Source: an uncultured Tenacibaculum sp.
GTDB lineage: Bacteria > Bacteroidota > Bacteroidia > Flavobacteriales > Flavobacteriaceae
Assembly (NCBI GenBank): GCA_947496185.1
Contig: CANMCD010000008.1
Coordinates: 1-64,000, forward strand
Direction of reading: 5' to 3'
DNA length: 64,000 nucleotides
Shown: in pieces, positions 29,305 through 38,010 of the stretch
How the letters are laid out: each line of letters opens with the position of its first letter
Position numbering within the stretch: position 1 is the first letter of the stretch
Notes under the pieces: generated by a model
The model's input: only the letters and a program-made list of their open reading frames with translations
Databases searched by the model: none
What the model was told of the DNA's origin: nothing
Position numbers and translations under genes: made by a program

Positions 29305-30354
29305 ATGATCAAAAGAACGCGTGCCGAAATTAGTAAGTGTATTATTCATAAAGTAGCTAATAAATATAATAGTGGTCAAAACTCTCTCTCTGAAAACCTA
29401 GTTCGTTTTGACGAAGAAAGCTACGAGCTTTTACTTCCCTTTTTATTGAAACCATTCGGTTCCGTTACACAAAGCTATCGCTTTAATCACCATGCAGATG
29501 TTAGTCTAAATGAAATAAACAAATACACTACAGATGTTTTTGAAGACCAAGATAGTTTTGTAGAACATTCCAAGAACATTGTCAACCACTTATACGAACA
29601 ATCCAATTCTGCCAATATAAAAACAGGAGATGTGATTGTCGCCTTTTTTGAAAATTTAGAGTATAAAGATGCTCCTACAGAAGCTATTGGGATTTTTAAA
29701 ATCGAAAGTAAAATTGATTTTTTTCAAACATACCTAGATGAAGATAGTTTTGATGTCGTTGTACAACAGGGCATTTCAACTAAAAAACTTGATAAAGGTT
29801 GTCTCATCTTAAATTCTTCTGACGCAGAAGGCACCGTGGTTTTATCTGTTGACAACAATAATTATGACGCTCAGTATTGGATAAAACATTTCTTAAACGT
29901 TAAGTATGCTGATGACAGAAACTTACACACGCAAAATTATTTAGAACTTTGTAAAGAATTTTCTGAAGAAGTAATTAAACCTGAATTTGGAAAACAAGAA
30001 CAAAGTAACTTTTTAGCAAATACTGTAGATTATTTTAAAGAACACGAAAGTGTTGATTATCACGACTTCAAAGACGATGTTTTTGCTGAGGACAAACACA
30101 AAGATTTATTTGAAGATTATAAAGGTCACTTTGAAAAGCTAAACGATGTGTTAATTAGAAATAATTTTGAAGTTTCGGATGCCGTTTTAAAAAAGGAAAA
30201 AAGTAAGTTTAAAACTGAAATTAAACTAGACACCAACATTCAAATAAAAATAGATGTTGACGCTCCTGATGCTTCTTCTGAATACCTAGAACGAGGATAT
30301 GATGAGGATAAAAAAATGAAATTTTATAAGGTATATTATAACGCAGAGAAATAA
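29305..30354 (+). CDS. Nucleoid-associated protein, NdpA/YejK (NA37) family
   Basis: 349 residues, about the family's usual length. Recognised by the opening (ISKCIIHKVANK) and internal segments such as IKTGDVIVAFFENLEYKDAPTEAIGIFKIE and the helical C-terminal half. Family members bind DNA or nucleoid and have no known enzyme activity. It starts 58 bp from the divergent hypothetical gene. No unusual features. Confidence 0.8.
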   Translation: MIKRTRAEISKCIIHKVANKYNSGQNSLSENLVRFDEESYELLLPFLLKPFGSVTQSYRFNHHADVSLNEINKYTTDVFEDQDSFVEHSKNIVNHLYEQSNSANIKTGDVIVAFFENLEYKDAPTEAIGIFKIESKIDFFQTYLDEDSFDVVVQQGISTKKLDKGCLILNSSDAEGTVVLSVDNNNYDAQYWIKHFLNVKYADDRNLHTQNYLELCKEFSEEVIKPEFGKQEQSNFLANTVDYFKEHESVDYHDFKDDVFAEDKHKDLFEDYKGHFEKLNDVLIRNNFEVSDAVLKKEKSKFKTEIKLDTNIQIKIDVDAPDASSEYLERGYDEDKKMKFYKVYYNAEK

Positions 30355-30400
30355 ACACACCCTTTCATAAACTTCGTTCCTTTTTCCTTATCTTTAAGGC

Positions 30401-30901
30401 ATGGAATTGAACACTGAAAGACTTGTTATGAAAACTGCGTCAACAAAGGATGCTTCCTTCTATTTTGAACTATTTAAGGATCCTGATTTCATTAGGTTTA
30501 TTAATGATAAAAATGTAAATTCTATTGAAGAAACAGCCGCCCTTATAAAAGAAAAATTATTACCTAAATCTTTTAATGGACAAGGGCTAATTACAGTTTT
30601 CGAAAAAGAAACAAATACACCTGTAGGTATGTCTACATTGATAAAACGTGATAAAATCGACTTTCCTGATGTTGGTTATGCTTTTTTACCCAAAGGCAGA
30701 GGCAAAGGGTACGCTACTGAAGCAACCAAAAACCTAATGAACTACGTAAACGACCAATTAAAACTAACTAAAGTATATGCTTTTACGTTACCAGACAATA
30801 CTATTTCTCAAAAACTATTAACTAAACTAGGATTCAAATTTATAGGGCTTGAAGAGATTTATGAAGGAGAGTTAGATCATAAATATGAATACCTTTTTTA
30901 A
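30401..30901 (+). CDS. GNAT N-acetyltransferase (RimJ/RimL type)
   Basis: 166 residues. The opening ELNTERLVMKTASTKDASFYFEL is typical of the RimJ/RimL group, and the acetyl-CoA binding motif is near residues 92-104 (FLPKGRGKGYATEA). The C-terminal KLGFKFIGLEE is also typical. It should acetylate an amine on a protein N-terminus or a small molecule; the substrate is not readable. It lies 46 bp after the nucleoid-protein gene, same direction. Confidence 0.85.
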   Translation: MELNTERLVMKTASTKDASFYFELFKDPDFIRFINDKNVNSIEETAALIKEKLLPKSFNGQGLITVFEKETNTPVGMSTLIKRDKIDFPDVGYAFLPKGRGKGYATEATKNLMNYVNDQLKLTKVYAFTLPDNTISQKLLTKLGFKFIGLEEIYEGELDHKYEYLF

Positions 30902-31009
30902 CAAAAAAGAACATTTTAATTTTAACACCTTTCCCTTTTCTATCTCTTCAAATAGTTTTAATATTGCTCCTTAATATTTTGATTTTAAAGAAAAGAAGCC
31001 TATAGCTAG

Positions 31010-31195
31010 ATGAAGATTGATTTTAACAAGAAAAAGAAGAAATATTCAAATAAGATTAAATATATCAAATTTTTACTATTCCCTCTATTTTACAAAGGGT
31101 CTATATATTGGTTGGAAAATGTAATTATCAAAAAGAGTTTTAACGGAAAGAAACATTTGATCACCGAGGTAATTCGTTTCAAAAAACAATCTTAA
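31010..31195 (+). CDS. Small basic protein, tandem copy 1
   Basis: 61 residues, very basic (starts MKIDFNKKKKKYSNK). The central LLFPLFYKGSIYWLENVIIKKSFNG is shared almost word for word with the next gene (LFLPLFYKGSMYWLESVLIRKSFNG). Conservation in both copies, with the reading frame kept through substitutions (I/M, N/S, K/R), shows it is a real gene. No known domain is recognised; the hydrophobic stretch is short for a membrane span. Confidence 0.6.
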   Translation: MKIDFNKKKKKYSNKIKYIKFLLFPLFYKGSIYWLENVIIKKSFNGKKHLITEVIRFKKQS

Positions 31196-31307
31196 AACGC
31201 ACTACAAATGATAATTTTTTAACCCCTAAAAATTATACCACCTATACCTAGCAATTAAATTGAGCACAAAAAAAGGTTAAACACAAGCTTTTATAAGACA
31301 AAACCTT

Positions 31308-31339
31308 GTAGCTTTTTTATTTAAAAAAAACTATATTTG
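31308..31339 (+). promoter_or_regulatory. Possible promoter of small basic protein copy 2
   Basis: A TATATTTG -7 element is at 31332-31339. The nearest TTG is at 31306-31308, which gives a 23-bp spacer, slightly long for the Bacteroidota consensus. The ATG at 31388 is 49 bp further on. Confidence 0.3.
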
Positions 31340-31387
31340 TATTTCCGAGTTTTTCGGGATAAGAGAAAACAAAAATATCTAACCGAG

Positions 31388-31567
31388 ATGAAGATCAATC
31401 TTTTTAAAACCAAAAGGCACTTTAATAAGATTAAACGTGTCAAATTCTTATTTTTACCTTTATTCTATAAAGGGTCTATGTATTGGCTGGAAAGTGTACT
31501 CATTAGAAAAAGTTTTAATGGTATGGGCTACCAGATTACAGACGTTACACGATTTAAAAAATCGTAA
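31388..31567 (+). CDS. Small basic protein, tandem copy 2
   Basis: 59 residues from the ATG at 31388 (MKINLFKTKRHFNKIKRVK), chosen because it aligns with the first residue of copy 1; the frame is open further upstream to 31337. It is about 60% identical to copy 1, strongest across PLFYKGS-YWLE-V-I-KSFNG. It is strongly basic at both ends and ends TDVTRFKKS against TEVIRFKKQS. Function unknown. Confidence 0.6.
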   Translation: MKINLFKTKRHFNKIKRVKFLFLPLFYKGSMYWLESVLIRKSFNGMGYQITDVTRFKKS

Positions 31568-31648
31568 ATTCTTTTCGAAACCTCCCCACCTATCGAGTTT
31601 TCCCCTTTCTATTTCCTCAAACGCAGAACTACAAAATTTCATAAAACA

Positions 31649-32179
31649 TCAATCCAAGTAGAGACCTATAAGTCCTTCAGGAGTAGTCATTTCAACAACT
31701 TTATTCTCTCGATCGATTTTATTAATAAAATCATCAATCATAGGGATAAACACTTCTTTATCACCTTTATTAACCTCAAATAAAGGCTGAGCCGAAGTAT
31801 CATTAACATTTTTAATTTCCCCCACTACCCCATAGACAGTATCTATTACTGTAAAACCGATAACTTCATGATAGTAAAATTTATTACCCGTAAGTTTAGG
31901 TAATAAAGCTAATGGCAAATAAATCTCTGATCGCAAAATAGCCTCTGCATCTTGCTCCGAATCTACATCTTCAAACTTGACACGAAGCATCACCCCTCTA
32001 CTAAGTGATGATTTCTCTATAAAAAAAGGAACCAGATTATTGCCTAAATTGACAAAAACTGATTCCAAATTCTTATAAAGCTCAGGTTCATCGGTATCTA
32101 ATTTGACAACCACTTCACCTTTAAAGCTATGTTTTTTAACGATTTTGCCAAGATAAAAACAATCTTCTTTTTGCATCAT
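31649..32179 (-). CDS. rimM: Ribosome maturation factor RimM
   Basis: 176 residues, normal length. The N-terminal RimM domain opens CFYLGKIVKKHSFKGEVVVKLDTD. The C-terminal PRC-barrel covers about residues 95-170 (KFYYHEVIGFTV, GVVGEIKNV, VFIPMIDDFINKID). It binds S19/30S and assists 16S processing. It lies 12 bp behind rpsP in the usual rpsP-rimM order, so it is co-transcribed. Confidence 0.95.
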   Translation of the reverse strand: MMQKEDCFYLGKIVKKHSFKGEVVVKLDTDEPELYKNLESVFVNLGNNLVPFFIEKSSLSRGVMLRVKFEDVDSEQDAEAILRSEIYLPLALLPKLTGNKFYYHEVIGFTVIDTVYGVVGEIKNVNDTSAQPLFEVNKGDKEVFIPMIDDFINKIDRENKVVEMTTPEGLIGLYLD

Positions 32180-32191
32180 CGTACTCTTTTT

Positions 32192-32698
32192 TTATTCTTC
32201 ACTCTCTGAAGATCCTTCTTCTACAGCTGGCGCTTCTTCTACCTCAGTTACTGGAGTTTTTGCAGCAATACGAGCTTCATTTACAGCTTTTTCAGCCTCC
32301 AAAGCTTTTTGCTTAGCTTCTTCTTTAGCTTTTACTAAGCTCTCAGCTTTACCAGCAACTTTGCTAGCCTTTTCTTCTAACCATGCGTTAAATTTCGCTT
32401 CAGCTTGCTCTTCAGTTAAGGCTCCTTTTCTTACACCTCCAGCCAAGTGATTTTTCAACATCGCTCCTTTGTAAGACAAAATAGCTCTTGCTGTATCAGT
32501 TGGTTGCGCTCCATTTTGTAACCATTTTACAGCTCCATCTACATCTAAATTAATAGTTGCAGGATTCGTATTTGGATTATAAGTACCTAACTTTTCTAAG
32601 AAACGACCGTCTCTCTTTGCTCTAGAATCAGCAGCTACTACCCAATAAAATGGTTTTCCTTTTTTACCATGTCTTTGTAATCTAATCTTTACAGGCAT
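32192..32698 (-). CDS. rpsP: 30S ribosomal protein S16 with long C-terminal tail
   Basis: 168 residues, twice the length of the E. coli protein. The first 80 residues are canonical S16 ([35 protein letters not shown]). The remainder is a Lys/Glu/Ala-rich tail ([19 protein letters not shown]...) ending in acidic residues, a form common in Bacteroidota. It is the first gene of the rpsP-rimM operon. A perfect hairpin in its leader and a TATCTTTG -7 element (minus strand, 32748-32755) precede it. Confidence 0.96.
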   Translation of the reverse strand: MPVKIRLQRHGKKGKPFYWVVAADSRAKRDGRFLEKLGTYNPNTNPATINLDVDGAVKWLQNGAQPTDTARAILSYKGAMLKNHLAGGVRKGALTEEQAEAKFNAWLEEKASKVAGKAESLVKAKEEAKQKALEAEKAVNEARIAAKTPVTEVEEAPAVEEGSSESEE

Positions 32699-32712
32699 AA
32701 TTTTTAATTTTT

Positions 32713-32728
32713 AAGGCACACGTGCCTT
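32713..32728 (-). promoter_or_regulatory. Hairpin in rpsP leader
   Basis: AAGGCAC-AC-GTGCCTT is a perfect 7-bp stem ending 15 nt before the rpsP start codon and lying between the -7 element at 32748-32755 and the gene. Such a site could be a ribosomal-protein autoregulatory leader. The 2-nt loop means the real loop must open at least one pair. Confidence 0.35.
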
Positions 32729-32747
32729 GATTATTAATTTAAGTCCG

Positions 32748-32755
32748 CAAAGATA
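32748..32755 (-). promoter_or_regulatory. -7 element of rpsP-rimM promoter
   Basis: The minus strand reads TATCTTTG, an exact TAnnTTTG match, 50 bp before rpsP. I see no clear -33 TTG at the right distance. Confidence 0.4.
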
Positions 32756-32904
32756 GTTATTATTTATTACAAAAATCACTAAAATATAAAGTTATATCTA
32801 GCAACTAAGTACTGTTAATCAGAATAGCACTGCAAATTACCCTTAATGTTTTTTATTTCAAAGACATCAAAGAGCACCTCTCCTATAAATTTGACTTTTT
32901 AAGA

Positions 32905-32934
32905 AAGAAAAAAGCACCTTAAATTAAGGTGCTT
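32905..32934 (-). terminator. Terminator of the cold-shock gene
   Basis: An 11-bp perfect stem (AAGCACCTTAA / TTAAGGTGCTT) about 40 bp after the stop, followed on the minus strand by a T-run. Confidence 0.75.
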
Positions 32935-32972
32935 AAAAAAAATTAAAAAAGTATATTTATATATTGTGAATA

Positions 32973-33164
32973 TTAAATAACCCTAACTCTAACAGCGTTT
33001 AATCCTTTTTTTCCTTCCTGTAACTCAAACTCTACCTCATCACCTTCTCTTACGTCATCTACCAATCCTGATACGTGAACAAAATGCTCCTTGTTTGAAC
33101 CAGATTCAACAATAAATCCGAAACCTTTAGACTCATTGAAGAATTTTACTGTTCCTTGTTTCAT
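32973..33164 (-). CDS. Cold-shock domain protein (CspA family)
   Basis: 63 residues, a single OB-fold cold-shock domain. RNP1 KGFGFIV is at residues 13-19 and the RNP2-like EHFVHVSGL at 26-34. It binds single-stranded RNA or DNA as a chaperone. The gene is monocistronic with its own terminator. The 245-bp spacer before it shows nothing else clear. Confidence 0.93.
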   Translation of the reverse strand: MKQGTVKFFNESKGFGFIVESGSNKEHFVHVSGLVDDVREGDEVEFELQEGKKGLNAVRVRVI

Positions 33165-33409
33165 TATAAAAATGTATTAAAAAATTGAGCCTGCAAGTTA
33201 CGCTTATTAATTGACTATCAATAATTTTTTATTTTTTTATTTCTAAATAGTAAAAAAAATAATCTTTTAACCGCCAAATCAACCGTTTAATTAAGTCTCT
33301 ACAACTTAAATAACAAGTTCTAAAATTAAAAAAGTATTTTCTTCGTATTTTTACCATTGGTTTTAAGCTAAGAAACTATTACGTAAGCATAACACTGAAA
33401 ACAACATCG

Positions 33410-36400
33410 ATGTACTTAATTTTTGATACCGAAACAACTGGATTACCAAAAAGTTGGAATGCTCCCATTACCGATACTGATAATTGGCCTAGAGCCATAC
33501 AAATTGCTTGGCAATTACATGATGAAATGGGGAAGGTCATCGAGCACAACGATTTTCTTATTCAACCAGAAAACTTCAATATTCCTTATGATGCTGAAAG
33601 AATCCATGGAATCTCGACAGATCTCGCTTTAGAGCAAGGTATATCTTTAGATAAAGGGTTATCTCTTTTCAAAGAAGCTCTTCAAAAAACTAAATTTATT
33701 GTAGGGCAAAATGTAGGTTTTGATGTAAACATTATGGGGTGTGAGTTCCACCGTCTTGGTATTGAAAACAATCTAACCGAATTACCAGTATTGGATACCT
33801 GTACGGAGCATACAGCACAAATGTGTCAAATACCCGGAGGAAAAGGAGGCAGATTTAAACTACCTACACTTACAGAATTACACAACCATTTATTTGGTGT
33901 TGGTTTCGGCGAAGCTCACAACGCAACTGCCGATGTAGAGGCTACTACGCGTTGTTTTTTAGAATTAATACGATTACGACAATATACAGAAGAACAATTA
34001 GATGTTTCACCAGATTATTTTGAACAATATTCTGAAGTAAATCCAAAACCTATTCAGGTTATCGGATTAAAACACTTAAACCTGAAAAGGGAAAGTGAAA
34101 AAATACGTAAGCGCAAAGCTGATTCACAAGAAAGTACCGCTACTCACACTACTGCAGAAGGATTGGCTACTCTTAAAGATGTTCCATTCGCTCATCTTCA
34201 TAATCATACCCAATTCTCTGTTTTACAATCTACCATCCAAATTGGGAATATCGTAAAGGCAGCAGGAAAAGATGGCATGTCTGCTGTTGCATTAACCGAT
34301 ACGGGAAATATGATGGCTGCTTTCCACTTTGTTAAAGAAGTACTAAACTATAATAAGTCAGCAGAAAAACCTATAAAACCTATTATTGGATGTGAATTCT
34401 TTATTTGCGAAAATCATAAAGATAAAAGTAAGAAAGACAACGGTTATCAAGTTGTTTTCTTAGCCAAAAACAAAAAAGGATACCATAATTTAGCCAAAAT
34501 GTCTTCCAAAGCTTTTGTAGATGGTTTCTATTATGTTCCTAGAATTGATAAAGAAATTGTCAAACAATATAAGGAAGATATTATTGTTCTCACTGGAAAC
34601 CTTTATGGAGAAGTCCCTAGTAAAATCCTAAACATTGGAGAGCACCAAGCCGAAGAAGCATTACTTTGGTGGAAAGAACAGTTTGGTAATGATCTATATA
34701 TTGAATTGATGCGTCACGGACAAGAAGATGAAGACGTAGTAAATGCCACTCTTTTAAAATTTGCTCAAGAACATCAAGTAAAAATAGTCGCCACTAACAA
34801 CACCTTTTATTTAGGCAAAGAAGATGCCAATGCCCATGATATTTTATTATGTGTAAAGGATGGCGAAAAGCAAGCTACTCCTAAAGGTAGAGGTAGAGGT
34901 TATCGTTATGGATTACCTAACGACGAATATTATTTCAAGTCATCAGAAGAGATGAAAAAACTATTTGCAGATATTCCTGAAGCAATTAGTAACATTCAAG
35001 AAATAGTTGATAGTATTGAGATTTTTGACCTTGCTAGAGATGTTTTACTACCTGCCTTTGACATTCCCGAAGAGTATCAAGACGCAAAAGATCTCGAAGA
35101 CGGAGGAAAAAGAGGAGAAAACAATTACTTAAAAGCACTCACCTACGAGGGCGCTGAAGAGCGTTATGATGAAATCACAGAGGATATCCGAGAACGTCTT
35201 GATTTCGAATTAGAAGTTATTGCAAATACAGGATATCCTGGATATTTCTTAATTGTACAAGACTTTATCAAAGCCGCCCGTGAAATGGGCGTTTCAGTAG
35301 GCCCTGGTAGAGGATCGGCAGCAGGTTCAGCAGTTGCCTACTGTTTGACTATTACCAATATTGACCCCATTAAATATGACTTACTTTTTGAGCGTTTCTT
35401 AAACCCTGAACGTGTATCGATGCCCGATATCGATATCGACTTTGATGATGAAGGAAGAGGCCGTGTTATGGATTATGTAATTGAAAAATACGGAGCAAAT
35501 CAGGTAGCACAAATTATCACTTATGGTACCATGGCTGCCAAATCTTCGATTCGAGATACCGCACGCGTACTAGACCTTCCATTATTTGAAGCCGATAGAA
35601 TAGCGAAATTAATTCCAGGAGTAAAACTTCAAAATATTTTTGGAGAAGACCCAAAAAGTAAAGGTAAAATTGCCGCTCTTCGTTCTGAAGAAAAAGACAT
35701 GGTTGAAGAACTATATCGAATTTCTCAAAACGGTGGATTAGAAGGAGAAACGATTAATAAAGCACGTGTTTTAGAAGGATCGGTTCGAAACACAGGAATT
35801 CATGCCTGTGGGGTAATTATTACGCCAGATGACATTACAAACTTTGTTCCTGTTTCGGTAGCCAAAGACTCTGAAATGTATGTTACTCAATTTGACAACT
35901 CTGTAGTTGAAAGTGCAGGATTACTTAAAATGGATTTCTTAGGGTTAAAAACATTAACCCTAATTAAAGACACCGTCAAAATTGTAAAAGCACGTCATGA
36001 TGTAGACCTTGACCCTGAGAATTTCCCAATAGACGATCAAAAGACCTATGAATTATTCCAAAGAGGAGAAACCGTTGGAATATTCCAGTACGAATCACCG
36101 GGGATGCAAAAATACATGCGTGAGTTAAAACCTACCGTTTTTGCTGATCTCATCGCCATGAATGCACTTTACCGTCCAGGGCCTCTTGAATACATCCCTT
36201 CTTTTATTAGAAGAAAACACGGTCAAGAACCAATTGATTACGATCTACCTGCCATGGAAGAATACCTTGCAGAAACCTATGGTATTACGGTATATCAAGA
36301 GCAGGTAATGCTTTTATCACAAAAATTAGCCGACTTTACCAAAGGTGAAGCCGATGTACTAAGAAAGGCAATGGGTAAAAAACAAATAGCGGTTCTCGAA

Positions 36401-37744
36401 AAGATGAAACCAAAATTTGTACAACAGGCCGCAGCGAATGGACATGATGAAACCAAACTAGAAAAAATATGGAAAGACTGGGAAGCCTTTGCTTCGTATG
36501 CATTTAACAAGTCACACTCTACCTGTTATGCTTGGGTTGCCTATCAAACAGCTTATTTAAAAGCACATTATCCTGCAGAATATATGGCTGCCGTACTTTC
36601 TAATAATATGAACGATATCAAAACTGTATCCTTTTTCATGGAAGAATGTAAGAGGATGGGGCTTGAAGTATTAGGCCCCGATATTAATGAATCTTTTTCT
36701 AAGTTTTCTGTAAACAAAGAAGGTGCTGTCCGTTTTGGAATGGCAGCTATAAAGGGGGTTGGTGGAACTGCTGTGAAATCTATTATTGATGAACGCAAAG
36801 ACAACGGACATTTTACCTCTATTTTTGATGTTGCCAAACGAGTAGACCTAAGAGTTGCGAATAAAAAAGCCTTTGAAGGACTAATCTTGGCTGGCGGATT
36901 TGATTCTTTTACCAATACTCATCGAGCACAATATTTTGTTCAAGATGAAAAAAGTCAAACATTTCTAGAAAAAGCACTTCGTTTTGGTAACAAATACCAA
37001 GAAAACAAAAATTCATCTCAAGTATCGCTCTTCGGAGAGAGTTCTGCTGTTGATTTACCTGAGCCCATGATACCTATATGCGAAACATGGGGTACTATGG
37101 AATTACTTGCGAAAGAAAAAGAAGTAATTGGGATGTATATATCTGCACACCCACTAGATGATTTTAAAAACGAATTAAGGTTTTGCAACGCTTCGCTCAC
37201 ATACTATAAAGATATTACCAAGTATGAAGGAATGTCTTTAAGTTTTGGGGGAATCATTACTGATGTACAACATCGAGTGTCAAAAGCAGGGAAAGGATGG
37301 GCTAGTTTTATTGTTGAAGATTATAACGATAGCTTTGAATTTAGAGTTTTTGGAGAAGAGTACTTAAGGTTCAAACATTTTTTAGTTCCAAATTCTTTCG
37401 TTTTTGTAAAAACCATTATCAAACCTGGATGGGTTAATAAAGATGGAGTAAAAGGAGAACCACGGGTTTCTTTTAATGAATTTACCCTACTTCATGACAT
37501 CATGGATAAATTGTGTAAAAAAATCACAATAAACCTATCTCTAAACGACATTAAAGAAAATACTATCAAAAATTTACAACATATATTTACAACTAATAAA
37601 GGTTCTCAAAATCTTCATTTTACGATTTGGGATGCAGAGGAAAAAATTGAATTGAATTTACCCAGTAGAAATACAAAAATCCACATATCCAATGCTATTT
37701 TAAAAGCACTCGACGAACAATTTATAAATTATAAGCTAAACTAG
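33410..37744 (+). CDS. dnaE: DNA polymerase III alpha subunit with fused N-terminal exonuclease
   Basis: 1444 residues. Residues 1-195 form a DEDD exonuclease of the DnaQ type: FDTETTGLP (D7, E9), GQNVGFDVNIM, and HNATADVEAT with the final H/D pair. Residues about 255-480 form the PHP domain (FAHLHNHTQFSVL, then VALTDTGNMM, where a metal-binding His is replaced by Thr). The polymerase core carries GPGRGSAAGS and the catalytic acidic motif PDIDIDFDDEGR. The helix-hairpin-helix and OB regions follow (LSFGGIITDVQHR). It is the replicative polymerase. The fusion with its own proofreading domain is the form I know from Bacteroidota. The degenerate PHP metal site fits proofreading by the fused domain instead. 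Confidence 0.95.
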   Translation: MYLIFDTETTGLPKSWNAPITDTDNWPRAIQIAWQLHDEMGKVIEHNDFLIQPENFNIPYDAERIHGISTDLALEQGISLDKGLSLFKEALQKTKFIVGQNVGFDVNIMGCEFHRLGIENNLTELPVLDTCTEHTAQMCQIPGGKGGRFKLPTLTELHNHLFGVGFGEAHNATADVEATTRCFLELIRLRQYTEEQLDVSPDYFEQYSEVNPKPIQVIGLKHLNLKRESEKIRKRKADSQESTATHTTAEGLATLKDVPFAHLHNHTQFSVLQSTIQIGNIVKAAGKDGMSAVALTDTGNMMAAFHFVKEVLNYNKSAEKPIKPIIGCEFFICENHKDKSKKDNGYQVVFLAKNKKGYHNLAKMSSKAFVDGFYYVPRIDKEIVKQYKEDIIVLTGNLYGEVPSKILNIGEHQAEEALLWWKEQFGNDLYIELMRHGQEDEDVVNATLLKFAQEHQVKIVATNNTFYLGKEDANAHDILLCVKDGEKQATPKGRGRGYRYGLPNDEYYFKSSEEMKKLFADIPEAISNIQEIVDSIEIFDLARDVLLPAFDIPEEYQDAKDLEDGGKRGENNYLKALTYEGAEERYDEITEDIRERLDFELEVIANTGYPGYFLIVQDFIKAAREMGVSVGPGRGSAAGSAVAYCLTITNIDPIKYDLLFERFLNPERVSMPDIDIDFDDEGRGRVMDYVIEKYGANQVAQIITYGTMAAKSSIRDTARVLDLPLFEADRIAKLIPGVKLQNIFGEDPKSKGKIAALRSEEKDMVEELYRISQNGGLEGETINKARVLEGSVRNTGIHACGVIITPDDITNFVPVSVAKDSEMYVTQFDNSVVESAGLLKMDFLGLKTLTLIKDTVKIVKARHDVDLDPENFPIDDQKTYELFQRGETVGIFQYESPGMQKYMRELKPTVFADLIAMNALYRPGPLEYIPSFIRRKHGQEPIDYDLPAMEEYLAETYGITVYQEQVMLLSQKLADFTKGEADVLRKAMGKKQIAVLEKMKPKFVQQAAANGHDETKLEKIWKDWEAFASYAFNKSHSTCYAWVAYQTAYLKAHYPAEYMAAVLSNNMNDIKTVSFFMEECKRMGLEVLGPDINESFSKFSVNKEGAVRFGMAAIKGVGGTAVKSIIDERKDNGHFTSIFDVAKRVDLRVANKKAFEGLILAGGFDSFTNTHRAQYFVQDEKSQTFLEKALRFGNKYQENKNSSQVSLFGESSAVDLPEPMIPICETWGTMELLAKEKEVIGMYISAHPLDDFKNELRFCNASLTYYKDITKYEGMSLSFGGIITDVQHRVSKAGKGWASFIVEDYNDSFEFRVFGEEYLRFKHFLVPNSFVFVKTIIKPGWVNKDGVKGEPRVSFNEFTLLHDIMDKLCKKITINLSLNDIKENTIKNLQHIFTTNKGSQNLHFTIWDAEEKIELNLPSRNTKIHISNAILKALDEQFINYKLN

Positions 37745-38010
37745 TTTGAGAGGAAAACCGGGGGGATGTGTGGTTCACATATTTATTTAATACCATCTAA
37801 ACATATTAAAGATAGTCTTTTTTAGTATTCATTGCAATACCTAAATTCCTGTTTTACATATCAGGGCTACCCCTTAGTCCTTACCCTAAATCCCCTTAAA
37901 AAAGGATATAGCTGTTTCCAACCTTAAGTTATGCTCTTAAGACAGCACATCTAGCTTGTATATTTCTCAGTAAAGTTGTAACATTACATATCATAAAAAA
38001 AGCATTCACA

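Noticed and set aside
37766-37780. ATGTG/CACAT hairpin after dnaE as terminator.
   Set aside because: Five base pairs with no T-run; too weak to call.
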